Part shown: positions 43,519 to 51,708 of the stretch, in pieces
Layout of the letters: each line of letters starts with the position of its first letter
Position numbering within the stretch: position 1 is the stretch's first letter
Assembly: GCA_016873255.1 (NCBI GenBank)
Contig: VGXR01000003.1
Coordinates: forward strand, 1-64,000
Direction: 5' to 3'
Source: Planctomycetota bacterium
GTDB lineage: Bacteria > Planctomycetota > Phycisphaerae > Phycisphaerales > SM1A02
DNA: 64,000 nucleotides
The notes under the pieces: model-generated
What the model was told of the DNA's origin: nothing
The model's input: only the letters and a program-made list of their open reading frames with translations
Databases searched by the model: none
Made by a program: the position numbers and the translations under genes

Positions 43519-44976
43519 TCAGCAGAGCACGCTGAGGGCCGCGGTGACGAGCGCCGCCATCGCCACGTTGAGGACGAACCCCACGCGCACCATGTCGCGG
43601 TAGCGGACCATTCCCGTGCCGAACACCAGGGCATTGGGCGGCGTGCCCACCGGCAGCATGAACGCGTAGCTCGCGCCCAGTGCCGTGGCGAACGCCACCT
43701 CCTGCGGGGTGAGCCCGAGCGCCGGCCCCGCCGCGGCCACCACCGGGATGGCCGTGGCCGCGAGCGCGGTGTTGCTTCCCACCTCGCTCGCGAACGCGAG
43801 GCAGGTGACGATGGTGCCGATGATGACGGGCCGCGGCAGGTCGCCGAGGCCCGCGAACGCGCTGCCGATGGCCTGCGAGACGCCGTTTCGCTCCATCGCC
43901 TCACCGATGGCCAGGCCGCCCCCGAACAGGATGAAGACATGCCACGGCATGCCCTTGGCCACGTCCCACGGCACGATCCGCTCGCCGCTGCCGTCGCGGG
44001 CGGGCAGCGCCAGGAGCACTGCCGCCGCCGCCGCCGCGATGGCGCCGTCGGGGAGGTCCTTGGGCTTCCAGCCCTCGGGCAGGCTCGGCAGCACCACCCA
44101 GCACGCGACGGTCGCCGCGAACACGGCGAGCGCGGCGCGCCCGGCGAACCCGAGCCGCGGGAACGCCTGCCTGCGCTCGTGCGACAGCCGGACGTGCCCG
44201 CAGGGCAGCATCCACGCGATCACCGCGATGCACACCGGCACCGCGAGCACCGCCACGGGAAGGCCCACCTTGAGCCACGAAAGGAACGTCACCTCCACGC
44301 CCTCGGCACGCAGGTAGTTGGCGGCCACGCCGTTCGGGGGGCTGCCGACGAGCGTCGCGCCTCCTCCCACGGTCGCGCCGTAGGCCACCGCAAGCAGCAC
44401 CGCCGACGCGAAGTTGCGGCGCGACCGTTCCTGCAGGTGCGCCTCGCTTCCGGGAAGGGGTGCCGCGCGGGCCACCAATCCCATCGCAAGCGGAAGCACC
44501 AGCGCGGCGGTCGCGGTGTTGCTGACGAATGCGCTGACGCAGGCCGATGCCACGAACACCGCGCCCATCACGGCCACCGGCCGCGTCCCGGCGGCCGAGA
44601 GCAGCGCGTGCACGAACCGCGCCGTGAGCCCGTGGCGGTCGAGCGCCATGGCGAGGACCGATCCGCCGGCGAAGAGGAAGATCACGCTGTCGGAAAAGCA
44701 CGCGGCCACCTGCCGGAACGAGGCAAGCCCCAGGAGCGGCAGCGCCACCAGCGGGATCAGCGCCGTCACGGCGAGTTCCACCGCCTGGGTGACCCACCAC
44801 ACCGACATCCAGGCGAGCATGCCCAGCGTCAGCGCGCCCTCGGCCGACAGCCCGCCGTGCGCGCCTGCCGACGGGTGCGTCCACGCGACCAGCGCCGCAC
44901 CGAGGCCCGGCCCGGCCAGGAGGCCGATCCGTCCGCCGAGTCCGCCGCTGGGTTCGGCATCCGAGGCTGCGCCCAT
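43519..44976 (-). CDS. DASS/SLC13-family sodium-dependent anion transporter
   Basis: The 485-residue transporter shows the paired SNT motifs of the divalent anion:Na symporters, FVSNTATAALVLPLA (about 150-164) and EVGSNTALAATAIPVV (about 396-411), each in a re-entrant loop. The motif WWVTQAVELAVTALIPLVALPLLG is near the N-terminus. It would import dicarboxylates, sulfate or related anions. It converges on the hydroxyproline genes, whose breakdown gives 2-oxoglutarate, but a functional link is only suggested. TAGAAT lies 9 bp before ATG 44976. Confidence 0.9.
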   Translation of the reverse strand: MGAASDAEPSGGLGGRIGLLAGPGLGAALVAWTHPSAGAHGGLSAEGALTLGMLAWMSVWWVTQAVELAVTALIPLVALPLLGLASFRQVAACFSDSVIFLFAGGSVLAMALDRHGLTARFVHALLSAAGTRPVAVMGAVFVASACVSAFVSNTATAALVLPLAMGLVARAAPLPGSEAHLQERSRRNFASAVLLAVAYGATVGGGATLVGSPPNGVAANYLRAEGVEVTFLSWLKVGLPVAVLAVPVCIAVIAWMLPCGHVRLSHERRQAFPRLGFAGRAALAVFAATVACWVVLPSLPEGWKPKDLPDGAIAAAAAAVLLALPARDGSGERIVPWDVAKGMPWHVFILFGGGLAIGEAMERNGVSQAIGSAFAGLGDLPRPVIIGTIVTCLAFASEVGSNTALAATAIPVVAAAGPALGLTPQEVAFATALGASYAFMLPVGTPPNALVFGTGMVRYRDMVRVGFVLNVAMAALVTAALSVLC

Positions 44977-44985
44977 CGCGGCCGG

Positions 44986-44991
44986 ATTCTA
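44986..44991 (-). promoter_or_regulatory. -10 element TAGAAT for the DASS transporter
   Basis: On the minus strand TAGAAT ends 9 bp before ATG 44976; best match to the -10 consensus among those seen. No Shine-Dalgarno sequence. Confidence 0.5.
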
Positions 44992-44999
44992 TCGGTGCG

Positions 45000-46250
45000 T
45001 CACTCCGAGCCGATGGGCGTGGTCACCACGAGCGCCGTCGGGATGATCGGATACCGCAGCGCCAGGCGGAACACCCGGAAGGATGCGGGCCTCCGGTCGA
45101 GCCAGCGCATGCAGTCATGGACCACCTCCCAGTGCCTTGGTGCCACGGGGGTGACCCATGACTTCGGCTCGATGCCGATCTCCATGGGCTGCTCGCAGAT
45201 CGGCATGCGCTGCCGTTCGCGGTCGGGCGTGTTCTCGCCGTTGCCGCCCGTGAGCAGCCCGAACAGCGCGGCCGAGGGCGTGCCCGCGAGCGGGATGTCG
45301 CGGTCCACGAAGATGTCCATGAGGACGTGCTCGGAGGGAATGTCAAGGCGCAGGAGCACCTCGGACCGCTCGATGCAGCCCGCGCGCGCCGCGGGGCCTG
45401 CGCTCGGCATGCGTTCGCCGAACATGCAGTCGACCGCGGCGGTGCCGCCGATCTCGCCCTCGGGAAGCTCGTACCAGAAGCCGTGCTCGGTGCTGATGGA
45501 GCGAAGGCTCTCGGCATTCACGCTGGAGTACTCGGACAGGAGCGGGGGCACATCCATCGGCACCGACGGATCGAGCGGCATGGCGATCCGCTCGCGGGTG
45601 CGTCCTTCGTGGCCGAGCACCCGTCGCCTCGCGAGCGGCCACGACAGGTCGCGCCGCATGCGACGGAGTCCGAGGAACCCGCTCACGAGCGTCACGTCCG
45701 TGCAGCGGTCGCCCGCGGTCAGGAATGCGCAGAGGAGGCGCGTGGTGGCCTCGATGCCCCACAGCGCGGAGTTGGCCTGGAATGCGGACCGGCGGAACTC
45801 GGTGCCGTGCACTTCGCCGGGCTGTTCGCTTGCGCAGTTGGTGAGGAGCGCGCGGAACGCGGCTCGACTCCCGGCGTGCTCCTTGACGACGGCATCGAGC
45901 GCATCGAGCGCCTCGGAGTACTCGGTGGCCACGGAGGCGGGCACCAGCCCCCCTCGGATGGCGCGCGCGAAGATGCGCAGGCCAGCGTCGCCGGGCAGGT
46001 GCTTGCTGCCGGCGAACACGTCGTCTTCCGCCGCGAACCGCACCAGGCGCCAGGAGAGGCTCTTGTCGATGGTCAGCTTTCGGCTCAGCGACAGCGAATT
46101 GAAGTCAGGGCCACCGGCCGCCACGAATGCCGTGCGGGCGGCGTCTCGGAGCCTCAGGAGGGCGCCCTGCGCGACCTTCTCGAAGGATGCGCCGGCGGCG
46201 TGCGTGGTGGTGTGCTTGGATGCCGTTGCCTGGATCGGGGGAGGTGCCAT
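45000..46250 (-). CDS. Uncharacterised 416-aa protein
   Basis: I do not recognise this family. The start is uncertain: ATG 46250, or GTG 46262 four codons earlier; neither has a clear ribosome site. The N-terminal third is helical and contains LSLSRKLTIDKSLSWRLVRF, which resembles a helix-turn-helix; two acidic or aromatic blocks follow. The C-terminal two thirds are mixed alpha/beta with several Cys and His (TAGDRCTDVTLVSGF; AAVDCMFGER; FVDRDIPLAG). No signal peptide or membrane helix is seen, so it is probably cytosolic and perhaps DNA-binding. The start of the DASS gene lies 23 bp beyond its stop on the same strand. Confidence 0.68.
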   Translation of the reverse strand: MAPPPIQATASKHTTTHAAGASFEKVAQGALLRLRDAARTAFVAAGGPDFNSLSLSRKLTIDKSLSWRLVRFAAEDDVFAGSKHLPGDAGLRIFARAIRGGLVPASVATEYSEALDALDAVVKEHAGSRAAFRALLTNCASEQPGEVHGTEFRRSAFQANSALWGIEATTRLLCAFLTAGDRCTDVTLVSGFLGLRRMRRDLSWPLARRRVLGHEGRTRERIAMPLDPSVPMDVPPLLSEYSSVNAESLRSISTEHGFWYELPEGEIGGTAAVDCMFGERMPSAGPAARAGCIERSEVLLRLDIPSEHVLMDIFVDRDIPLAGTPSAALFGLLTGGNGENTPDRERQRMPICEQPMEIGIEPKSWVTPVAPRHWEVVHDCMRWLDRRPASFRVFRLALRYPIIPTALVVTTPIGSE

Positions 46251-46262
46251 CGCTGTGCCCAC

Positions 46263-46417
46263 GGAAGGGGAAACCGGTGGACCAGGCCCACTGAGGGAAC
46301 GGGCATCAGTCGGACAGGCCTGGATCGAGCAGCCTCACCGTATCGGGTAACTCTGCGGAGTCACGCATTTCCCCAGAGAAATGACCCGCTTCCCACAGAT
46401 TCGGTTCGAGAGGCGAC
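46263..46417. other. Intergenic region between the unknown gene and the sulfatase gene
   Basis: About 155 bp with lower GC than its surroundings. A 7-bp inverted repeat (ggcctgg / ccaggcc) spans part of it, but no convincing promoter or terminator could be assigned. Confidence 0.3.
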
Positions 46418-47983
46418 TTACGTGCGTGGTGGTGTAGTCCGAATAATGCTTTCTACCGGCATTTCTCCGCGCGCCGCGCCCGGAAGCGCAAAGACCTCGC
46501 TGGGCATCCGCGCGTCGGTCATTCTTCTCCATGCCTCCGCCGTCTCCCGAGGGTGGTCCGCCGCCACGTCGTTTGCCTCGTTGGGGTCGGCGGCGAGGTC
46601 GAAGAGCTGCACCGGTGCCCACAGCCCGTCCGTGGCAAGCCGCAGGCGGATGGCCTTCCATCGGTGCGGTCCGTCGGTCCACGCCGCAGCCTGCTGGCCG
46701 CCGTAGCCGGGCGACTCCCAGTACCCCTCGAATGCTCGCGGGGGCTGGGGCGTGCGCCCGTCGAGCCACCCGGCGAGGTTCCGGCCGTCCGTGGGAGGGG
46801 CGCCCGCCGCGCACCATGCGTCGATGGTGGCCCGCAGGTCGACGGTCCACGCCTGGTCGTCGAGCACGCGGCCGGGCGCGATCCGCCCCGGCGCCCATGC
46901 CACGAACGGCACCCGCAGCCCGCCCTCGAAGTGGGTTCCCTTGCGGCCTCGGAGCCCTCCGGTCGACGCGAAGTACCCGGTGTCCACGCCCCCGACGTCG
47001 TGCGTCGCGCCGTTGTCGGCGGTGACCAGCACGATGGTCTCGCGCTCGATGCCGGCGGCGCGCACGGCATCGACGATGGCTCCCACGTCGCGATCGAAGC
47101 GCGAGATCATCGCCGCGTAGGCGGCGCGCGGCGTGGGGTGCGGCAGGTAGCCGCGCGACCCGTCGTAGGGCTGCTCCGGGAAGGCCCCCTCATACCCGCG
47201 CAGGTCCTCGTCGGGCACCTGCAGCGCCAGGTGCGGAAGCGGCGACGCGAGCACCAAGAGAAACGGCGCGCCCGCATGGTCCTCCACGAACCGCACGGCG
47301 GCGTCGCGGATGGCGTCGTTGGCGTAGGTTGTTCCGCCCAGCTCGACCTTCGTCCGGTCGCTCCAGAGTGATGGCGGATAGTGGTCGTGGGCCTTGCGCT
47401 GGCAGAGGTAGCCCGTGAAGCGGTCGAACCCGCAGTCAAGGGGCTCGCTTGCGCTGCCCGGGCCGCCGAGCCCCCACTTGCCGAAGAGCCCCGTCGCGTA
47501 TCCGCGCCGGTCGAGGTCGTGCACCAGCGTGGGGGTGGATGCGCCGATCGGCTGCTGGCCCTCGGCGCCGATCTCGCGGTTGTCCCGGATGCCTGCGTGG
47601 CCGGCATGCAGCCCGGTCAGGAGCATCGCCCGGCTCGGCGCGCAGACCGCGGCGGCGGAATCGAACGCCGTCAGCCGCACGCCCTCGCGTGCCAGCGCGT
47701 CGATGCGCGGGGTGCGGATCCGTGCCTGCCCGTAGCAGCCAAGCTCCGCGGCGCTCAGGTCGTCGGCAATCACGAGGATCACGTTCGGCGGGCGCGCGGC
47801 GCGCGTGCCCGGGGCCGGCAGCGGGGCGGACGGCCCTGACGCGGCGCGCGGCCGCGACGCGCAGCCCGCGAGCATCGCGCCCGCGAGTGCGGCGACGGCA
47901 AGTGCCGTCAGGGCAGCGGCCCCGGGCCGTGTCCGGCGGCCTGCGGGTAGCGTGGTGCGGTCCGGCGGGAAGGAGCGATGCAT
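46418..47983 (-). CDS. Lipoprotein sulfatase
   Basis: A type I sulfatase of 521 residues, using the formylglycine-forming motif CAPSR (Cys114, Pro116, Arg118) and metal ligands Asp74/Asp75 in IADDLSAAELGCYG. Further motifs are GKWGLGG, a downstream DNGATHDVGG metal site and GGLRVPFVAW. The N-terminus has a long Arg/Pro-rich region, then LAGAMLAGC (lipobox Cys41), so it is likely anchored in the cell envelope and acts on sulfated sugars. The proposed ATG at 47983 overlaps the H-NOX start on the other strand within CATG; an ATG at 47992 is also possible. Confidence 0.87.
   Translation of the reverse strand: MHRSFPPDRTTLPAGRRTRPGAAALTALAVAALAGAMLAGCASRPRAASGPSAPLPAPGTRAARPPNVILVIADDLSAAELGCYGQARIRTPRIDALAREGVRLTAFDSAAAVCAPSRAMLLTGLHAGHAGIRDNREIGAEGQQPIGASTPTLVHDLDRRGYATGLFGKWGLGGPGSASEPLDCGFDRFTGYLCQRKAHDHYPPSLWSDRTKVELGGTTYANDAIRDAAVRFVEDHAGAPFLLVLASPLPHLALQVPDEDLRGYEGAFPEQPYDGSRGYLPHPTPRAAYAAMISRFDRDVGAIVDAVRAAGIERETIVLVTADNGATHDVGGVDTGYFASTGGLRGRKGTHFEGGLRVPFVAWAPGRIAPGRVLDDQAWTVDLRATIDAWCAAGAPPTDGRNLAGWLDGRTPQPPRAFEGYWESPGYGGQQAAAWTDGPHRWKAIRLRLATDGLWAPVQLFDLAADPNEANDVAADHPRETAEAWRRMTDARMPSEVFALPGAARGEMPVESIIRTTPPRT
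47948..47975 (+). promoter_or_regulatory. -10-like element and Shine-Dalgarno of the NO-sensing operon
   Basis: TAGCGT at 47948-47953 could be a -10; GGAAGGAG at 47968-47975 precedes ATG 47982 with normal spacing. Unlike many unit-leading genes here, this one has a leader and a ribosome site. The whole element lies inside the sulfatase coding region. Confidence 0.35.
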
Positions 47984-48542
47984 GTACGGCATGGTGAACC
48001 AGGCGCTCGAGGCGATGATCAAGGAGACGGCGGGCCCCGAGGCCTGGGCCCGCATCACCGCGCAGGCCGGTGTCGACGAGCCCGCCTTCGTGGCCATGAA
48101 GCAGTATCCCGACTCCGTGACGTACGCGCTTGCAGGCGCTGCCGCGGAGGAACTCGGCATGCCCCTCCCGAAGGCGCTGCATGCCTTCGGCGTGTACTGG
48201 GTGTCCTACGCCGACCGCGGACCGTGGGGCAAGCTCATGCATGCCTCCGGGCGCAACACCTACGAGCTGCTGGCCGCTCTCGACGAGATGCATGCCCGCA
48301 TCGCGCTCAGCTTCCCGGAGCTCCGACCGCCGTCGTTCGGCGTCGAGCGCGTGCAGGACGGCGTGCTGGTCGAGTACCGCAGCGATCGCCCCGGGCTTGC
48401 GCCGTTCGTCGTGGGGCTGATCGAGGGCCTCGGCAGGCTCTACCGCGAACGCGTGGAGGTGCGGCAGGTCGATTCGCGCGATGCCGGCGCCCCGCACGAC
48501 CGGTTCCACGTCCGTGCGTTCCCGATGGAGGCGGAGGCCTGA
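47982..48542 (+). CDS. H-NOX heme nitric oxide sensor, first copy
   Basis: The 186-residue protein matches H-NOX along its length: MYGMVNQALEAMI start, heme-ligating His104 in LDEMHARI, and the YxSxR heme-propionate motif (Tyr132, Ser134, Arg136 in YRSDR). By alignment with Tyr140 of the oxygen-binding Thermoanaerobacter protein and Ile145 of guanylate cyclase beta1, the distal-pocket residue is Phe142. The lack of Tyr there predicts an NO sensor, not an O2 carrier. It is followed at once by a second H-NOX gene and a kinase with an H-NOXA domain, so it probably controls that kinase. Confidence 0.92.
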   Translation: MYGMVNQALEAMIKETAGPEAWARITAQAGVDEPAFVAMKQYPDSVTYALAGAAAEELGMPLPKALHAFGVYWVSYADRGPWGKLMHASGRNTYELLAALDEMHARIALSFPELRPPSFGVERVQDGVLVEYRSDRPGLAPFVVGLIEGLGRLYRERVEVRQVDSRDAGAPHDRFHVRAFPMEAEA

Positions 48543-49099
48543 TGCTCGGCTTGGTCAACCAGGCACTGCAGGAGATGGTCACCGAACGCCTCGGCACCGA
48601 GGCGTGGGACCGGATCCGCCAGCAGGCCGGCGTGCAGGACCGCGTGTTCGTGGTCATGCGCCAGTACCCGGACCAGGTGACCTACGACCTCGCGGGCGCG
48701 GTGGCCGCGCAGCTCGGGGTGCCGCTGCCGGATGCCCTGCATGCCTTCGGCCACTACTGGATGGCGTTCGCCGAGCGGCAGCCCTGGGGCAAGGTGATGT
48801 ACGGCATGGCATCGAGCGTGCGCGAGCTGCTCCCTGCGCTCAACGAGCTTCATACGCGCCTTGCGCTCTCGTTCCCCGGCGTCACCATGCCGCAGTTCCG
48901 GTGCGAGGATGCCGAGGGCGGGGCGCTGCTCGTCCACTACTTCTCGCCGCGGCCTGGGCTTGCGCCCTTCGTGCACGGCGTGCTCGAGGGGATCGGCGCC
49001 ATGTACGGCGAGGCGATCGAGGTGCGGCAGGTGCAGTCGCGCGACGGCGGTGCCGCGCACGATGCGTTCCTGGTCACGTTCCCGGGCGGGGGGGCCTGA
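48542..49099 (+). CDS. H-NOX heme nitric oxide sensor, second copy
   Basis: The 185-residue protein is a paralogue of the preceding one, about half identical by eye. It keeps His104 (LNELHTRL), YxSxR (Tyr133, Ser135, Arg137 in YFSPR) and a non-Tyr distal residue (Phe143). The start shares one base with the first copy's stop (TGATG), so both are translated together. The conserved ligands suggest that both bind heme; they may form homodimers, a heterodimer like the alpha/beta pair of soluble guanylate cyclase, or respond to different NO levels. Confidence 0.92.
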   Translation: MLGLVNQALQEMVTERLGTEAWDRIRQQAGVQDRVFVVMRQYPDQVTYDLAGAVAAQLGVPLPDALHAFGHYWMAFAERQPWGKVMYGMASSVRELLPALNELHTRLALSFPGVTMPQFRCEDAEGGALLVHYFSPRPGLAPFVHGVLEGIGAMYGEAIEVRQVQSRDGGAAHDAFLVTFPGGGA

Positions 49100-49101
49100 C
49101 C

Positions 49102-50715
49102 GTGCCGCAGGACGGGCCGGCCGTCATCGACCGCCTCTTCCCGTTCCACGTGCGCATCGCCGCGGACGGGACGGTGACCGCCGTCGGTCGCTCGCTCGCC
49201 AAGGTGTTGCCCGACGCGCCGGGCGCGGCATTCCTCGATCGCTTCGAGCCGCAGCGGCCGCGCGCATCGTCGATGGACGAGGTGCGGTCGCTCGTCGACC
49301 GGCTTGCGGTCATCGGCATCCGCGGCACCTCGCTCCAGATGCGCGGGCAGTTCGCCGACCTCGGGAACGGCGAGCTGGCCTTCGTTGGTTCGCCGCGCAT
49401 CGTCGACCAGAGCAGCATGTGGTCGTGGCCGGTGGGGATCCGCGACTTCGCGCCGCACGACGGCAGCGCCGACTACGCGATGGTGATCGAGGCCGCCAAC
49501 ATGCAGCTCGGCGACCTCGAGCGCCTGGTGGCCACCCTGCAGGAGAAGGAGCGCGAGGAGCGCCGGCTGCGCGAGGCCGCCGAGTCCGCCAGCGCGGCCA
49601 AGAGCAACTTCCTCGCCAACATCTCCCACGAGATCCGCACGCCGATGACCGCCATCCTCGGCTTCGCCGAGCTGCTCCGCGACGGCAACGCCGATCCTGC
49701 GGAGCGCGCCGACTGGGTCGAGACCATCCGCCGAAACGGTGACCACCTGCTGGCCATCATCAACGACCTGCTCGACCTCTCCAAGATCGAGGCCGGGCGG
49801 TTCGACCTCGAGCTGGGCGCCGTTTCCGTTCCCGACGTGGTGCGCGACGTGGCGCGCCTCCTCGCGGTGCGCGCCATGAGCAAGGGCATCCGGCTGGATC
49901 ACTCCGTGCAGGATGAACTTGCCCGCGTGCCCGTGCGCAGCGACCCGGTCCGCATCCGGCAGATCCTCCTCAACCTCGTGGGCAATGCCGTGAAGTTCAC
50001 CGAGCAGGGCGGGGTCGACATTGCCGTGTCCGCGGAGGCTGTGGGCACGCGCGACATCGATATCCGGGTGGCCGTGCGCGACACCGGCCGCGGGATCGAT
50101 GCGGCGCTCCTTCCCGGGCTGTTCGAGCCCTTCACCCAGTCCGACACCTCTCACACTCGCGAGCACGGCGGCACGGGGCTCGGGCTCTCCATCAGCCACC
50201 GCCTGGCGACGCTCCTCGGCGGGTGCATCGAGGTGGCCAGCGAGCAGGGTCGCGGGAGCGTGTTCACGTTCGTGTTCCGGGCACCGCGCGCCGACGCGGC
50301 CGACCTGCCCGAACCGCTGCCGCTGCCGGCGCGGCCGGCATCTTCGGGGCCGCTGGTGGGCGTGCGCGTGCTCCTCGTCGAGGACAGCATCGACTCGCAG
50401 CGCATCCTGGCGGCGCTGATGCGGATCGCCGGCGCCACGGTGGACGTCGCGGCCGACGGCATCTCCGCGGTCTCCCGCTTCGACGGCAGCTACTCGCCGG
50501 ACCTCGTGCTGATGGACATCCAGATGCCCGGGATGGACGGCATCGAGGCCACCGAACGCATCCGTGCCCGCGGCTACTCGGGGCGCGTGGTGGCCCTCAC
50601 GGCCGCGGCCCTCAGCATCGACCGCGAGCGGGCGCGCCGCGCCGGGTGCGCGGGCGTGCACCTGAAGCCGGTGTCTCGCGACGACCTGATCGCCATCTGC
50701 CTCGGCGAGAAGTAG
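49102..50715 (+). CDS. H-NOXA-domain soluble hybrid histidine kinase
   Basis: A 537-residue kinase without membrane helices. Residues 1-135 match the H-NOXA (HNOBA) domain: RLFPFHVRIAADGTVTAVG, LQMRGQFADLGNGELAFVGSP and VGIRDFAPHDGSADYAMV. A coiled coil (about 133-168) connects to HisKA (His176 in NISHEIRTP), HATPase (N box NLVGNAVKF; DTGRGID; GTGLGLS) and a receiver with Asp472 (VLMDIQMPGMDG) and Lys522. H-NOXA plus coiled coil is the linker of soluble guanylate cyclase. GTG 49102 begins 2 bp after the second H-NOX stop. The kinase is the likely target of one or both H-NOX proteins; its downstream regulator is not nearby. Confidence 0.92.
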   Translation: MPQDGPAVIDRLFPFHVRIAADGTVTAVGRSLAKVLPDAPGAAFLDRFEPQRPRASSMDEVRSLVDRLAVIGIRGTSLQMRGQFADLGNGELAFVGSPRIVDQSSMWSWPVGIRDFAPHDGSADYAMVIEAANMQLGDLERLVATLQEKEREERRLREAAESASAAKSNFLANISHEIRTPMTAILGFAELLRDGNADPAERADWVETIRRNGDHLLAIINDLLDLSKIEAGRFDLELGAVSVPDVVRDVARLLAVRAMSKGIRLDHSVQDELARVPVRSDPVRIRQILLNLVGNAVKFTEQGGVDIAVSAEAVGTRDIDIRVAVRDTGRGIDAALLPGLFEPFTQSDTSHTREHGGTGLGLSISHRLATLLGGCIEVASEQGRGSVFTFVFRAPRADAADLPEPLPLPARPASSGPLVGVRVLLVEDSIDSQRILAALMRIAGATVDVAADGISAVSRFDGSYSPDLVLMDIQMPGMDGIEATERIRARGYSGRVVALTAAALSIDRERARRAGCAGVHLKPVSRDDLIAICLGEK

Positions 50716-50763
50716 GGGCGGCCGCAAAAGGGCTTTGTTCCGCGGGGCGCCGCGCGCCGGCGA

Positions 50764-50769
50764 TATCGT
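50764..50769 (+). promoter_or_regulatory. -10 element TATCGT that supports GTG start at 50777
   Basis: TATCGT ends 7 bp before GTG 50777; no Shine-Dalgarno sequence. Confidence 0.45.
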
Positions 50770-50776
50770 GGGCGTC

Positions 50777-51655
50777 GTGGCTCGTCCCAACGCCATCTCA
50801 ATGCTTGCCGCCGCGGCGCTCGTCGCCGCGGCGCTGTCGTTGGCCGGCCACGCGGGAGCGGGGGACGACAAGGACAAGGACGACGGCCCGTCGGTGCCGA
50901 AGGCGCTGCCCGCGGGCGCGGCATTGCCAGAGCCGCCCAAGCTCGTGCCGGTGCGCCCCGACGTCTACGCCGGCCGCGTGACGGCGCTCAGCCGCATCGT
51001 CCAGTGCCCCAAGTGCTCTGGGGACGGCGTCAAGGTCTCGCGCGTGCGCGAGGCCACCGGGCACCTCCAGAAGCCCAAGGTCCGCGAGGTCCACGAGGAG
51101 TGCGCGGACTGCCGCGGCACCGGCTACAGCCTCGATCCCGACCGCGTGGCCCCGGTGCTCGACAGCTTCGTCTCGCTCCTCGGGGCGCTCCCCGCGGATG
51201 CGCCCGGCACCGCGAAGCAGCTCGAGAAGGCGCGCGGTGCGCTCCTGCGCCTCGGCGGCACGGGCGAATTGGCAGAGCGGATCACCACGCAGGACCGCAA
51301 CGAGGTCACGGCCGAGCGTGCCGGGAAGCCTGGCACGCCCATCGCGGTGACCGGCATCGTCGGCAAGCCCATCCCCGTGGCGGGCGGCCGCGTGCTCCCC
51401 GTGCAGGTCGAGGCCAACTCCGCCGTCCTGCTGCGTGCGCCGGTCATCAACGCGGCGCCGGCCGAGGGCAAGGTGCTCGTGGGCGGCATCGCCGCGGGCG
51501 CGGTCGCCAACGTCGAGTGGCAATGGGGCAAGGTGGTGGTGCTCGACCACGGTTTCATCGTGCCGCTCACCGAGCCCGTGAACAAGGGGGCCGCCGACGC
51601 CGCCAAGTCCGCGGAGCAGGGCTCCGGCAGCCGCCCGTCCGGCTCCGGCCGCTGA
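50777..51655 (+). CDS. Secreted protein with DnaJ-like CxxCxGxG motifs
   Basis: The 292-residue product has a signal peptide (MARPNAISMLAAAALVAAALSLAGHAGAG) and an Asp/Lys-rich linker. Two half zinc-finger motifs, CPKCSGDG (about 77) and CADCRGTGY (about 108), resemble the DnaJ central domain but number only two. The C-terminal part is beta-rich (PIAVTGIVGKPIPVAGGRVLPVQVEANSAVLLRAPVI), ending in a Ser/Gly tail. Similar Cys pairs occur in many planctomycete secreted proteins; function unknown. The GTG start at 50777, 7 bp after a -10 box, gives the cleanest signal peptide. Confidence 0.75.
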   Translation: MARPNAISMLAAAALVAAALSLAGHAGAGDDKDKDDGPSVPKALPAGAALPEPPKLVPVRPDVYAGRVTALSRIVQCPKCSGDGVKVSRVREATGHLQKPKVREVHEECADCRGTGYSLDPDRVAPVLDSFVSLLGALPADAPGTAKQLEKARGALLRLGGTGELAERITTQDRNEVTAERAGKPGTPIAVTGIVGKPIPVAGGRVLPVQVEANSAVLLRAPVINAAPAEGKVLVGGIAAGAVANVEWQWGKVVVLDHGFIVPLTEPVNKGAADAAKSAEQGSGSRPSGSGR

Positions 51656-51708
51656 CTCCCGCCCGCTGCGTTCCGGGTACACCTCCGGCCCACTCCCAGA
51701 GGTGACGC

